Made by a program: the position numbers and the translations under genes
Notes under the pieces: generated by a model
Databases searched by the model: none
Told to the model about the DNA's origin: nothing
What the model saw: the letters and a program-made list of their open reading frames with translations, nothing else
Shown: one piece after another, positions 33,176 through 45,562 of the stretch
How the letters are laid out: each line of letters starts with the position of its first letter
How positions within the stretch are numbered: the stretch's first letter is position 1
Assembly (NCBI GenBank): GCA_002633005.1
Contig: NMRA01000634.1
Location: 98,983 to 162,982 of the forward strand
DNA length: 64,000 nucleotides
Direction of reading: 5' to 3'
DNA from: Phoronis australis
Taxonomy: Eukaryota; Phoronida; Phoronidae

Positions 33176-33412
33176 GTTATTATTTTATAAAGTATTCGAG
33201 AAAATCGGTTGACACTAGTCCTGGTGACGAAGAGACACATTGGTCAGTGACACTGTCACAGTGTGAGCGCCTCTGTGCACAGTGGTCGCCATGCAAGTCA
33301 TTTACCTACAGTGGCGGAGAAGGGATATGTACTCTATACAAACAAGACAGGAACTACTTCATAGGAGCCGGAGACTATGTCACCCAATCGGGAGTCGACT
33401 TTCACGACAGAG
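33176..33412 (+). CDS. Exon 2: PAN/apple domain 1 of right gene
   Basis: Acceptor cttttaacag ends at 33175 and the donor GTAAGT starts at 33413. Phase 1-1, 237 nt, 79 residues. The core is L-S-Q-C-E-R-L-C-A-Q-W-S-P-C-K-S-F-T-Y, then I-C-T-L-Y, a textbook PAN pattern. It directly follows the signal peptide, so PAN is the N-terminal mature domain, likely a ligand-binding module. Confidence 0.85.
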
Positions 33413-33567
33413 GTAAGTTTATTTGAGGTCGCAATTCAAGCACAGAGAAGAGTATCTGACTAGGAACTGGTGAGACTTGCTCCGGTTTAGCGTGATCCTT
33501 TTCATTTTGTAAACCTCGTGTAGATCAGGATTGTTCTAAAACACCCCTCGATCCGCGACTGGCTCTA

Positions 33568-33617
33568 CCCACAACCCCCTGAACCCACAACCCCCTCGAC
33601 CCACAACCCCCTCGATT
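33568..33617. repeat. Short tandem repeat, about 17-bp unit
   Basis: Three imperfect copies of ACCCACAACCCCCTCGA lie in the intron just after the first PAN exon. It is strongly C-rich on the + strand. Confidence 0.8.
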
Positions 33618-34419
33618 CACCACTTACAATACCCAAAACCGGGTTCGGCTCCGTCAGGTTATCGACTCACCTCGGACTTTGCTGAGTCAGGCAAGGTACT
33701 TGTATTAAGAACACTGTACAACAGTGCACACCTGTAAAATAAGCAGAAGACAAAGCAGACGGACCGCCAAAGCCTAGGAAACATGCCGATGCTCATTTCG
33801 TCCCACAGCGGGACTGGAAGGCCGACGATGCCGATGGACAGGAATCACGAACTATTTTTCAGTTTGAGGGATCGGAGTGCGACAACAGCTTTTCCGTGTA
33901 AATGACTCCAACGGAACCAGTCCACAGGCTCGGGCGCATTTTCTGAAAATTGTACTTTCCACCTTATTTTATACTATTTGTGTATACGAGGTATGATCAA
34001 TAGCAATTTGTAATCGTCCTACTGTGGCAAAATCACCCCATGAACATTTTTGTTGATGCTTTAGTATTTTGCTAAGCAATATATTGTGGGATTACGTCTC
34101 TAAAAATTGTCTCACCGAGTGTGAGATTCCGTGAATGACAAAGTCATTTAGTGTCATACCGCTATTTTGGTGTAATCGTCCTGGCTAAGAGAGATAAGGG
34201 GGAGGGAAGGAGGGAGGTTGAAGCCGGAGATCCTTTAAGGCAAAATCCAATTCATTGAGGATAACGTAATACAGGTAAGCAATAGAAAATATGATAATTA
34301 TTATTTGCTAGTCGTACACTTGACATACCGTTGGATGACAATGAAATCAATCGTGTATGTAATTCAAAACCAAAAATTAATAATTCCCAACGATTTTCAT
34401 TGAATTTCGTGGGCAATTT

Positions 34420-34935
34420 GAAAATTATGCCACTGAAACACTTTAGATGTCCCAATCTAACATCGGAGAGTCTGTCATGAAACAATCTCTTGTTTTTGAC
34501 TGGCACAAAAGATTCACAGATGCAAAGGACAGTCTCAAGGATGATCAGCTTACAGCCATGCTCTCAACAACAATGACGTCATTGTTGTAAGAGCCAAATT
34601 GTCGGCTGCTGGTCTATGAAAACTTATGGCTGACAGAACTTTGACCATGAGTAGACGTGTAATGAGATTGTAATCTCATTTGGAACATGAGTTTCTTTGA
34701 GGACTTGAGCAGGTGAAGGGTGCCTGCAAAACTTGTGGTAGGTCAAAAAGGAAACTGCATGAACACTTGCAGGGATCTCAGACAACCGTTGGCCTCATGT
34801 CCTGATCTTCTGTTAGTCATCACAAGTAGTGATGAGTTGCGAATATACAGCTCATATTCTAAAACAAAATTTTATAGCTCTCAAGTAACATCTCCACCCT
34901 TTGCTCGCCCAAAAAAGCAAAGGTGCAATTAGGTA
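34420..34935 (+). pseudogene. Mariner-family transposase relic
   Basis: The + strand encodes L-V-F-D-W-H-K-R-F-T-D-A-K-D then D-D-Q, which match the helix-turn-helix region of mariner transposases. Further on it encodes I-T-S-S-D-E-L-R-I-Y-S-S-Y-S-K-T-K, Q-V-T-S-P-P-F-A-R-P-K-K, which match the catalytic region around the first Asp-Glu. Several stops and frame changes interrupt it. It lies in an intron of the right gene. Terminal inverted repeats were not identified. Confidence 0.7.
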
Positions 34936-35183
34936 CGTGACCTTAAGTATCGAGGACGCCTTGTTTAGTCAGCGTTCCTTTTGCAGTATCTTCAACTTGT
35001 GTTTCTACCTGTATCACCCAACCAACTATATCGTCGCCTATGTACTTGTTTTATAATTCTTTTGTGCGTGTTCGTTGAGTTCTCAGTGAGTTGTGTTTTT
35101 ACACTCATCTTTGAACAGTTTATGCAATATTAATTTAGTTTTTCTCGCGAATTAACCAATGCTATTGAATGCGAAGATGTACT

Positions 35184-35627
35184 TTAGAGAACTGTGTAAT
35201 GCACTCGTCATACGAGTGCATTACGCACGTGGATTACATTCGCTCTAACGAGAACATAGTCTTGTTCCTTCGCCGCCAGGTGAGAACGAGTAAAAATACA
35301 CTTGTGTGAAGATGGCGACGGGATGTGCAACTCTCTACTACTTAAAAAGAAGTTTGACACCTGTATGTAACTGTGTTCTTTACACTAGTATAAGAGAGTG
35401 CAATATAATCGTTCTCATTCACCAAAATCGAGCAACCACGACTTCCAGATTCTTGCGTGCAGTATAAACTGACGATTGCAGCACTACTAAAAACAAGTGC
35501 ATGAACCCGAGTGGCCGTTGTCCACCTGGCCGCGAAGGAGCTATGCACTTAAGAGCATTTCATTCGTATGACGTGCGCATGTCACTCGTATGACCAGTGC
35601 ATTACACACGTCACGTTCTCAAAAGAA
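35184..35627. mobile_element. Foldback/MITE with complex inverted ends
   Basis: The left end (35184-35232) contains the hairpin GTAATGCACTCG-TCATA-CGAGTGCATTAC. The right end (35568-35627) contains a similar sequence in the opposite orientation (GTCACTCGTATGACCAGTGC). The two ends pair over about 40 bp with mismatches. The interior has no recognised coding sequence. Confidence 0.55.
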
Positions 35628-36140
35628 CACGTCCGCGTTCCATATATGACAGCTCATCCTGTTTACTCTGCTAGCTCGGGAAGTTTTCTTCGCTAACAAA
35701 TGGTGGACACACACATCGAACGTTTATGGTCTAAATTTGCATGGCGTTTAGTCCTATAATTTGTGTCATTCTGACCTGTCTACGTGGCACTGAATACACG
35801 AAACAGGTCAACATTGGAGAACTTTGTACGTTTAACTTAGTCCGACTCAAAAAAAAATATGTTATTACTTGTATGGGTGTTCATACTTTTGATTGTATGA
35901 GACCATATCCAGATATATCTGGTGTGATGTCTTCATTTTCATAGTATCCAGAATTCTTTGCATTTTTTTTTCATACGCTGGTCTAAATGGAGATCAGGTT
36001 ATATACTGACGTTGTCTTCCTGAGACAATCATACAATATATATTGAAGGAACTCAATGTAATTGTTTCGTTTCTTCACTGTCAAACCTGGCCCCCACAGC
36101 GTGCATATATATGAATCTTTTGGTCTCTTCTATATTTCAG

Positions 36141-36395
36141 TCACTAGCTGTTACTTCGACAACATTGACAAAAGTAAACTGAATTATGTGAATAAAACCA
36201 CAACTGCAGCAGACTATCTGGTTTGCCAGCAACACTGCCTGAATGAAACAACGTTTGATTGTAAATCGGTGAACTATTACGCTAGCACGTCGACCTGTGA
36301 GTTGAATCATGGAAATCTAGACACCGTTACATCGTCCGTTTCATGGTATCAAGACTCAAGGTCACAGTACTATGGCAAGATATGCCCAGACAACC
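36141..36395 (+). CDS. Exon 3: PAN/apple domain 2 of right gene
   Basis: Acceptor ctatatttcag ends at 36140 and the donor GTAAGC starts at 36396. Phase 1-1, 255 nt, 85 residues. It has L-V-C-Q-Q-H-C-L-N, F-D-C-K-S-V-N-Y-Y and T-C-E-L-N, then Y-Y-G-K-I-C. The layout parallels the left-gene exon at 7037-7303, including the closing aromatic-x-Cys. Two N-glycosylation motifs (N-K-T, N-E-T) are present. Confidence 0.85.
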
Positions 36396-36737
36396 GTAAG
36401 CAAAACTTTTCTTGAACTTATCTCACAGTAACGACATACTCATTGACGTCTTCAATCTGGTCAAGCTCATAAGTTTCTGCGATTGGAATTGCACAGCAAC
36501 CAGAAAGTTCTGGCAGTCACTTTTATTTAGTGACATCCACTGACTTTACGTGGAAATATCAGCATATCCAGAAAAGTACTCAAAATGCTTCATACAGTCG
36601 GTCTTGACCCAATGAGAAAAATATCTAAACCGTAAACACTGACTGACTAAACTTTATTGCGTAATCTCGCAGTGTTTGTAATCTTGCCAATGTTCAATAA
36701 CGGTTTCTGACACTTTATGTTTCTCATTGTATTGTAG

Positions 36738-36915
36738 CATGTCGAAGCGGTTGGTATACGTGGCGCGGGCAGTGTTACAAGTTTGCCACCGAAAAAGCTT
36801 CTGTACAGTCCAACAATGCGTGGCTTAATGCCGTCGATGGATGTGCAGCGGAGTCGAGTGTGTTAACGAGTATAAACAGCGCGCAGGAAATGGATTTCAT
36901 AAAATTCTTGGCAAC
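36738..36915 (+). CDS. Exon 4: C-type lectin domain, N-terminal part
   Basis: Acceptor attgtag ends at 36737 and the donor GTAAGT starts at 36916. Phase 1 in, phase 2 out, 178 nt. It encodes C-R-S-G-W-Y-T-W-R-G-Q-C-Y-K-F then A-W-L-N-A-V-D-G-C and L-T-S-I-N-S-A-Q-E-M-D-F-I, the first strands and the two helices of a long-form C-type lectin domain. The phase 2 end is matched exactly by the next exon. Confidence 0.85.
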
Positions 36916-37463
36916 GTAAGTTTTTGTTTGTGACTAAGAGTAATAGCGGGTAAACGCCCATAAGGGTGTTAGATGTAATTCCGTAATTTCAGCCTATTGA
37001 TTGAGATGCTTCGATGATTACTAAAAGTTACTCTCCCGATCAAAAAATTCAAAAAAATCATTTGGTGGCGGTAACCATGTTTTACTTTCCGCCTAATATC
37101 AAATCATTGTCTCCATTTATCTGGAGCGTGAAAGTTTTTACTAGTTTGGAGAGGTCGTGTAAAAAAGTTAGCGAACATATACTATTTCATGAATAAACTC
37201 ACGGCCATACTAATGTAATACAGAAAAATAGCTGCCACTTTTAAATGCTTGGTCGTCTAGACTAGAATGTTGAATTACGAGAACAAACGGTCCCTAACAG
37301 ATTGCTGCTGTTTCGTAAACCAAGAGGTTTCGCACCAAGTATCGTGGGATTGACTGGCGTTACGGAACGCACAGCCGTATTCACCACAGCACAATTGAAG
37401 GTATAAAAAGTACTCCAATGTGTCAATATGCAATAGAAAAAAATAATTTCACTTTTATTGCAG

Positions 37464-37567
37464 AAAATATTACCCGACCAGCAAGTTTTATATTGGCCTT
37501 TCATACGGCATCCATGGTAACGAGTGGATTGACGGGTCTGCGACTTTCTTCACAAACTTTGACCATG
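37464..37567 (+). CDS. Exon 5: C-type lectin domain, middle part
   Basis: Acceptor tttattgcag ends at 37463 and the donor GTAAGT starts at 37568. Phase 2 in, phase 1 out, 104 nt. It encodes F-Y-I-G-L-S-Y-G-I-H-G-N-E-W-I-D-G-S then F-F-T-N-F-D-H, equivalent to the Tyr-Ile-Gly-Leu and Trp-x-Asp-Gly-Ser core. The domain is incomplete at this point. The missing Cys/Trp-Asp/Cys/Phe-Val-Cys part is found only at 56440-56535. Confidence 0.85.
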
Positions 37568-40500
37568 GTAAGTGTAACTATTTATCGCCACTTTTCGTCA
37601 CGAAATCCAACACGACGAGAACTTTGCACGACCAAGTAAATTGATATTTTTGTAATTTAATAGCAACGTCGCGGTTTTGGACATTATCTTCACTGCGTCA
37701 CAGCTAACCCGAATTGCCTATTTAACGACAGGAGGCAATACCATGTTCCATGGCTTCGAATCTAAATCCCGGTTCCTCATCAAGAGATTAAGCACTTGAC
37801 GAAAATGGTCCGTACACAATGTCCAAACTCCAACTCCGGAAACAAACTTCAGTTCCTGGCACCGGTCTCTGGGTGAGGAATCTGGTCTCCGGAACTGGAG
37901 TATGGCTACCAGAATGAAACATATTCGTCGCGTATGTGGGGCGCTGGGGTTTCGGTACCAGGTAGTAGTTGGAAAGGTTAATATGATTGTACAGAATGTA
38001 GTTAGTCAGAGACGAGGCAATGAAGTAGCTTCCGTGATCTGAAGAGACTGAGATCCGGTTTTAGTTGAAGTTTTTTGTCATCTAGCCCCAGAATATACTT
38101 TCTAAGTCCGTTGCTGGATCTGATTTTATGCAAATAGACGTTTACGCCTTATCTGGTCAATGATGTTTCATGCTCCTGTTAACATAGTCCTTGAAGACAG
38201 GTAGTTCCATTCCAATTCCTGGTGTGGCCTCGATAGTGTTCTAGACAAAGTTTTCCAGGCCAATCCTGTCATGAAACAGCGTCGTTTTGAGGGAGGCCAG
38301 TAACCAATTGTTTCCATTAAAAACTCAGCTACATCAATAAGTTAATTGAGCTACGGATGAGAAATAACGTGTGATATACTGCCGTCAGCGTGTCAGTGAC
38401 CTGTCCGATGATCTTGATAGCTCGAGAAAAATTTGCTAAGAACTTCAGGTGTGTGTTTTGTTTAGCTAGAGACTGGAAATCTAAACTGCTCAATACCACC
38501 CTCGGGATCAAGGCATATTTTTATAACCGTCATTTCATGGAAAAGGACTTAGGAGCTGAATAGTAGTACTGTACAACACCCTTGCACGTAAGTCGGTTGC
38601 TTATAAGAGAAAATCTGAATACGTCTGATTAAAAATTGCGAAGTCGAGAACATAATTTTAATGGACTTACGTTCTTTTAGAAGACCAGATTGATCGATTT
38701 TCACATCAATATTTCATCTAGGCGAATGATATCCTTCATTATCTAAATGGTAGTTGCTACACACAACACCTATTCGATAAAACCAATAAAGGCTCATAAC
38801 ATTATTCTCAGGATGAAAAAGAAATGAAGTCGGAGTAGTGTTCTCTTACGCTGGTCATTCGAGGAGCACTAGAATTGAATTAATATATCTTCGCGTCGGT
38901 AGTTCATATGCATGAATTGTCTGACATATATTAGGAAAAGAATGCCTGACAACGATTTTTGGACGACTCCTAGTATCTTTTTGCATACTTGGCTGTGTGC
39001 AATAAATCCTCTGCATGACATTTGTTGAATTTGGAAAATGGATTTTTATGAAAGTAAAAGCGGATGACTAGGTTTTTTTCTCTGTACCTTTAGCATTTGT
39101 TTCCAACTAGTGGCCATTTTTATTTTTGGCTTCCGCCCGTCCGTCGGCAAAATCAATGGCAAAGTCTATTAAGAAAGTTGTTATATGAGTTCCTACCAAA
39201 AACGCATGACTGATATTGGTTTTTGGGACGGCTTTAACTTCTGTTGAACCCCATAGTGGCAAGTTTGCTGTCTTCGCGTTTGCAGCTGTTTCGCCATAAC
39301 CCCCTGAAGGGTTAGCCCAGGAACCTCTCTTGTGAGTCCATAGAAATATGGGGCTTGTTGGACAGGAGAGACCTAAGGGACGCGTTGAAGGAGATAAGCC
39401 TAGAACGGAGAGAGTGCAATCGGTGAAACGCCTGTCCGACGAGCACGCGCCGGACAATGATGGAAGTGATTAACAAAAAGTGGGCGAAAGAAGGTGTGCG
39501 GCCAGGGCGCAGGGCTCAATGCAGGTGGTGGTCATTCCCACCGATCTGGAGAAAAAGGAAGTAGAGAGGGAACGAGGGAGGGAACTGGTGGCCGATTGGA
39601 TGGACCTGGGGCTGAGGAGAAGGCTACCGCCAGAAATGCCCAAGGACGAAATGGTCACCGGGGAAGGCCGGAAGCCGTTACAGCAGTTGGAGAGGGTTGC
39701 ACACGAAGTTGTCCAACCAACGAACGTAGGAACTGCCAAGGATGAAAACACGGGGCGACATGTAGAAAGTGATTGCCACTATAAGGGGTTATAATAAAAT
39801 CCGAAAAAGACGATGGAGAATGCAGAGAAAATGAGTTAGCAGCACGAGTAGTTGAAGAAGGGTGCACTCAAACACGAGTATGGGGTGAAAAGTGGAAAAA
39901 TTAGGACCAAAAACGTAAAAATGAAGAGAAAATGTAGAGTACAAACGGAGGTCTTGTAGACGACGAGTTAGGTGATTGAATGAACTAGACCACGTTAAAC
40001 TGAACAAAGGGAATACGAGTGACCAATCAGGTGTCGAGTAGGGAAACGTATGAATACAAAAGTAGACCCTTGAAGCTATAAATAGAGATGAGTAATGCAA
40101 AATAAACCCTAAGGGTTGACATAAAAATAAAGTGCTACATGGCAAAATAGTGAAGATAATATGCATTTAGCAGCTTAAATTAAATGTAATAACGTTAAGT
40201 GGATCGATAATTTTCCAGAAATTCCGTCTACGACAATTTTTTCATGTGGGCACCACATTCTTACATGTAATTGTACATTAAGACAAGCGATATAGTCGAC
40301 TCTAAATTGTTACATTCTGACTATCTTGAGGTTTAGTATTAAAATTTGATAATTAGTGTTAATAAGATCATTTTTCTCAGCTAAGCATTGCTTATCTCAA
40401 TCAAGTTCTCATTTGTTTTACTTACTAAAGAAAGAGAAGTAACATAAGAGAATGAACCAAATTTAGCTCTGTCAAAATGTAACATTAAGACACCAAGAAT

Positions 40501-40720
40501 TTAAGGAAGAAATGAAAAATATGATGACTGGCAAAAATACAAACATTCCGTTCAAAGCGCAGTTGTGTTTATTTTGGGGGCCAAAATTGTAAAAAATCTA
40601 ATCAATGATCAAATTCTAAATCCCGCCATATTGCGCGAACTTCAGTGTTTTGACCATACACATACCGAACAAGAGAATCAGTTTGCTGTGATGACTCCAG
40701 TTTCTTTTCTTGTGTTACAG
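37568..40720. other. Intron with a GC-rich ORF relic
   Basis: I searched this stretch for the missing end of the C-type lectin domain (Trp-x-Asp-x-x-Cys and Phe-x-Cys) and did not find it. The only unusual block is at 39100-39800, described separately. Confidence 0.5.
39348..39794 (+). pseudogene. GC-rich ORF relic of unknown family
   Basis: A frame starting at ATG 39348 stays open for 148 codons except for one TAA at about 39471. It is rich in Arg, Glu, Lys and Asp (for example V-E-R-E-R-G-R-E-L-V-A-D-W) with a proline-rich stretch, in a block far more GC- and purine-rich than its surroundings. This suggests a decayed protein gene, possibly a retroelement gag. I recognise no domain. Confidence 0.35.
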
Positions 40721-40856
40721 CTCATGGAGTTACCAAGAAAGTTGTTTGTTACCCAAACCAACTGTCACTAAAATGTCCTATTGGCAAAGTTCTTCGTATA
40801 CACAAGGCAAATTATGGACGTACGTCATCTAACGTACCAAACTGCGGAGTAAATGT
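40721..40856 (+). CDS. Exon 6: SUEL/galactose-binding lectin domain, first half
   Basis: Acceptor ttgtgttacag ends at 40720 and the donor GTAAGT starts at 40857. Phase 1 in, phase 0 out, 136 nt. It encodes V-V-C-Y-P-N-Q-L-S-L-K-C-P-I-G-K-V-L-R-I and A-N-Y-G-R-T, the hallmark Ala-Asn-Tyr-Gly-Arg motif of the sea-urchin egg lectin (SUEL/rhamnose-binding) fold. It binds rhamnose or galactose in relatives. Confidence 0.9.
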
Positions 40857-43809
40857 AAGTATAAGAGGCAATACAAAAATGAGGCTTTCAGATTCAAAAC
40901 GATAAGACATAATAAGAGCCTCTCACCTCATTCATGACTAACCAATTATCACGCTATCAACAATGGTTCAAAAGTCAAGACAAAATGCTACATCCTTGCT
41001 TAATTATTCCTACACTTCAAATTCTGTAATTTGCGGTTAAATTTCAACAGTGCTTTGAATTAAAATGTTTTTTGAAAACTGGCATATTCAAATGTGCGCA
41101 TACTTGCTGTTTTATGAGGATTATAATAATTCAGGGCAATGGTGGTAGTATCGACGGACCTAAATTACTTTTAGAGGAGCAATTTTTCCAGGAATCACAT
41201 CGACAGTGCACCATCGAACACATAAGCACGTGTTCAGTTTGACTTTGATGTCATAAAACACGATATCCTGTTGGCTGAGAACTGAGAACTTCAATACACC
41301 CCACACGCACACACACACAACACTGTTCCGCAGCCGCCGTTGAACCAAAAAATGATCTTTCGAAATAGTGAAAGCCATTATGAATGAACGAGAAAACTTT
41401 ATGGGTTACAATATAATTGTTTACGCAACGTCTGACTTAGCCCACGTGGGACTAACTATGTTCACCTTGCATTTAATTTTCTTCACCAAAGACGCACAGA
41501 AATACGAAGTCCAACAACGATTTCAAGAATTCGAAGATTACAGTTTCCCCAAACCTTTTTACCACTCTGAAGATTTTCTGTAGCCTGCTTACGACAGTCG
41601 CCCTAGAAGAATACTCATTGCCTTTTTCATGCTTGCCCAAAATATGAATATCCCTCCTATTAACAGGAAATCCGATTTACACAGTGTCAGGACTCGACAA
41701 ATCTTCGACACTGCAATTTTAAAACAGTGATATCGATCAAAAACGCGAAACCAGAATTACTGGCAATGTTTCACTCATGAGGGTCAGCCTGCTCAGAGAG
41801 CGACAGCTTCCCTTCCCCAGTTGCCCGCTGTCGCTCATGACAAAGGCTTCCGAACCATAGCTCTATAGTGAGCCAGCCAACCGCACAAAGTTTAACATTA
41901 TAAGAATAGATAGCCGTTGCACAGTAAGAAATCAAACTAAGTTTAAAAAATAATGTTCTAATTATTATGAAAGTCAATGCAGGCACAATAGAGACGGGTA
42001 TACCAAATCAGATAAAAGATAATTTTTCCCAGTGACTTTCCTGAACGGCTGGCCCTAAAAAGCACGAATCCAAGCTTTTCGATATTTTGCGAGATAAGAA
42101 AGAAGCAAGGTGAGTGTCCGGACGGCTCACTATTATTACCATTTTCACACTTTTAGTGTACAAAATATACATTTTCCCTCCCCCTCACCCTCAAGTACCG
42201 AAACGTTGATGTTTTTATTAATCCGATCGGTGATCTCTCAGTAGCACAAAAGCGGAACGGACGATATCGAAGTTTTCTCCACGCCAGCCCATCTTTAATT
42301 CCTTCTAATTCCTGAGGATACACCCAGGGGATAATGTACATGGTTGGATCGTATAAAGTTCCCTAATTCCATAGAGAATGTACGCCAAACCGTAACAAAT
42401 TCAAATATTTAACAATAAGCAATCATACACTGACAATGTTATGTATTGATTCTATTGGTTTTAATTTGATGTCGAGAGAATAAGAAGTTTTTGAGTGACG
42501 GACGGGTTATACTAGATACTGTAAGTACCATAGCCGAAACTACTAAACGGCTGTAATATATCCTAGATCACGATGTGTCATGGAAATGGCGTCACGTAAC
42601 TTAGTAACGAAGACTGAACCTCGTAATAGAGGCACAGATTGGACCCCTCTTCACCACATTTCTCAGTGTCTTTTAATTCCACTGTAGGGGTAAGGCAACA
42701 CGTTGTCCATCTTATTGTTCAAATGACCTGGTGATAGTTCGTAACAAATGCACAGCGTTGAAGAGACACATATCAGACCAGTTAACTCACGTGATATTCC
42801 AAATAAGGGGTAAATGCAGTCAGAAACTGGACTGTACTATCGGCTTGCAACAAGCCGTCTGCACGCTGAAGGCTAGAAGGAAGATAAGGAGGTTTTGCAA
42901 TCCTACCACTTTTTAACATTACAATTTGATTGAGTCAACAGCGTGAAAGTTCCAGATAATTTCTAGATCACCCATTGATTTATTTCAATGAAACTTGACA
43001 CAATGCGCGCGGGCACTAATTTAGTTTTGGTAGGATTTAACCCCTGGAACTATCTCTAATGGCTATTTTGTCCGACTGTCCTGTTGTTTCCATATCTCAA
43101 AAGCTTCTGGTCATGTTTTAATGATGAAATTTGGAACGCTAATTTGTTACAAGCCACCTTTCCAGTGTTTTTAGGAACAGCATTTCCGGATGATATCTAG
43201 AGAACTGATTGAGAGATTACAAGGAAAATTAACGTATGAATACGTGATGACATTGCGTCGGCACAAGTTATTTTTGGGGAAATTTGATAACTGAAGCAGT
43301 TTGGTCTTCAAAAGAGGATTTTTAGTATTTCGGAGGAAAAGCGTTTCAAGATATCTTAGTGAATGAATTGTCAGTTTCAAGTATGTGACGGCAATGGGCA
43401 GATACCAGTCGATTTTCGGGCGGATTTGACTACTGCAGATAATACTTTCAGCACATTCCAACAACTATTAAGCTCGTTTTTTCGCTTTGTATCGATCTGC
43501 CAAACCTCATGATTGTTGTTTTTGACTAGACCTGCAAATATTGGATACATAGTGTTATGTCCTTCTGCAGCATTTCTTTGTTAAAAATCTTAAAAACTGT
43601 ACCCATTTAAACTTTTTGATTTAATGTTAGTTTTAAAAGGTCAGGTACCAACACTTTGTGTCAGTTCTGGCTCTTGTAGCTACCTCTTATAGTCCAATTG
43701 TTGTTATGCACCTTGTAACTTATGTGATACTAATGAGCACCCGAAGAAACATACCGTTCAAGGTGCAATGTGGACGCCTGTCAATGTTTTGCGTTGAACT
43801 TATTCGCAG
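40857..43809. other. Intron within the SUEL domain
   Basis: Nothing coding was recognised. A short CA-rich tract occurs near 41310. Confidence 0.5.
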
Positions 43810-43969
43810 AAATACATGGTCGACTGTATCTCTCCGTCCAGTTTCACCATTATTCACAACGCTTGTCACAACAAGACTTCGTGCTCAGTTGAACTATCAG
43901 AAACAGTGTTTGGTGATCCCTGTGTTGGAGAAAACAAATATATGGAAGTGGACTACGACTGTGTTGAAG
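43810..43969 (+). CDS. Exon 7: SUEL lectin domain, second half
   Basis: Acceptor cttattcgcag ends at 43809 and the donor GTAAGC starts at 43970. Phase 0 in, phase 1 out, 160 nt. It encodes A-C-H-N-K-T-S-C-S-V-E-L, V-F-G-D-P-C-V-G and K-Y-M-E-V-D-Y-D-C, completing the SUEL fold, whose Phe-Gly-Asp-Pro-Cys motif is diagnostic. The two SUEL exons together form a symmetric 1-1 cassette. Confidence 0.9.
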
Positions 43970-44096
43970 GTAAGCTAAGCTACATACACTCATGTAGCAA
44001 CTTCTCATTGCTACTCGTAAGGTAGCCTGGAACTCTTGTCAAATATCTACAAAGTTATAAAATTTGGTTCTGCAAAAGTATAATTTTTTTAAAATA

Positions 44097-44441
44097 TGTC
44101 AGACGATTGACTGTGGGTTTGTTTAAAAGGTAGCTATGCTTTGAGATTATGCGTAGATGGAGAGTGAATAATCAAATCCAGTAATTAATTTATTATAATT
44201 AGACAAATGAAACCTATTGTTAATTAAGTAATCAACTACAAAGAGTAACTACGCTAGCGCCTTCCTTAAAGATTACTTTAATCAGAACCCAAAGTTGTAA
44301 ACACCTTCTAAAAATAGATTTTGACGTTAAAATACATGTCAACAAGTCTGACCCCATGATTTAAAAGTACATATGCACAAATTTTGGCAACTTAAAATGG
44401 ATCTATTCTTACTAATTACTTAATCAATATTTATTCTGACA
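44097..44441 (-). repeat. 3' LTR of Gmr1-like element
   Basis: 345 bp. It differs from the 5' LTR by a few substitutions and lacks a 10-bp stretch (TGATAACCCC) present there. On the minus strand a purine-rich GAGGAAGAG lies just upstream, a likely polypurine tract. Confidence 0.9.
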
Positions 44442-44542
44442 AATAAGCTCTTCCTCAAGAAAATACTTCTTAAGATTTTCTCAACATGGAAGACTTAAAT
44501 ATTGATTAACGCTTAGATCTATTACCCAGTTTCCTTGAATCT

Positions 44543-45097
44543 TCAATACCCTAACCTACTCAGGTAATCGGCACCAACATTCTCTGAGCCTTTGATAGCT
44601 TCAACTTTAAATCGATAATTTTGCAAAAACAAGGCCCACCTCATGATGCGTCCATTGACTAACTTGCATTTTTGAATGTAAGCCAGGGGTTGATGGTCAG
44701 TATGAATGATAAATTCTTTACCATACAAGTACTTCGCAAATTTTCTGATGGCAAATACAATAGCCAAACATTCCCTCTCTATGACAGAGTAATTCCGTTC
44801 CCGAGGTAACAATTTCTTACTAGCACATGCTACTGGGAACCTGCCATCACCATACTCCTGCAACAAAATACAGCCTATACCAGTATCGGACGCATCAGTC
44901 TGAACAATAAAAGGTTTACTGAAGTCAGGCAATCTCAGTATGGGTGCTCTCGTCAGCAGATCTCGAAGGGTGTCGAATGCATGCTGCTGAGCTTCTTCCC
45001 ATTGCACGGTGTTAGGCTGTTTCTTCTTTGTGAGCTCAGTAAGTGGGACGGCGATTTCAGCGAAGTTTGGGATGAACTTCCTGTAGTAGCCAGCCAA
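44543..45097 (-). CDS. RNase H and RT thumb of Gmr1-like element
   Basis: 184 codons to the stop at 44543. It starts with G-Y-Y-R-K-F-I-P-N-F (RT connection), then V-Q-T-D-A-S-D-T-G-I-G (first RNase H Asp), E-R-E-C-L-A-I-V-F-A (Glu), H-T-D-H-Q-P-L (Asp) and G-A-D-Y-L-S-R (last Asp). All catalytic residues are present. As the last domain of the element it confirms that RT-RNase H is C-terminal to integrase. Confidence 0.85.
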   Translation of the reverse strand: MAGYYRKFIPNFAEIAVPLTELTKKKQPNTVQWEEAQQHAFDTLRDLLTRAPILRLPDFSKPFIVQTDASDTGIGCILLQEYGDGRFPVACASKKLLPRERNYSVIERECLAIVFAIRKFAKYLYGKEFIIHTDHQPLAYIQKCKLVNGRIMRWALFLQNYRFKVEAIKGSENVGADYLSRLGY

Positions 45098-45145
45098 CCC
45101 AATAAAAGAACGAACTTGTTTCTTTGTTCTGGGTTGTGTTGCATC

Positions 45146-45433
45146 TCAGATGCGTCCCAGCTTTTCTTCATCCATTGCCAGGTGCCCTTCACCGACCACA
45201 TGTCCAACGAAATCGACGGAACGAGATCCAACTGAACACTTAATGGGTCGAATCGTTAGTTCAGCCTCTCGCACACGTTGGAAGGTGTCTCGCAAGGTGG
45301 CAAGGTGTTCAGTCCAGGTCTTATTATGGCACAGAATGTCATCCACATAATGTTCTGTATTATGTGCTCCTGCCAACATCTTCCTCATCATGCGGTTGAA
45401 GGTCACTGCCGAATTTACCAGACCAAATGGCAT
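45146..45433 (-). pseudogene. RT palm with YVDD, Gmr1-like element
   Basis: Contains M-P-F-G-L-V-N-S-A-V-T-F and the active site Y-V-D-D-I-L-C. It is separated by frame breaks from the N-terminal RT part (45563-45750) and from the thumb (45097 down). The catalytic Asp pair is intact but the gene is not translatable as one protein. Confidence 0.8.
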
Positions 45434-45562
45434 CTTTACGAACTTGGTACTACAAACGAGGTCTTAGGCCGTGATTCTTCGCCGACAATGACTGGCCAGT
45501 ATCCTTTACTTAGATCAATCTTCGTAAAATACTGGTCTTTACTGATCTTAGCCATGATGTCA

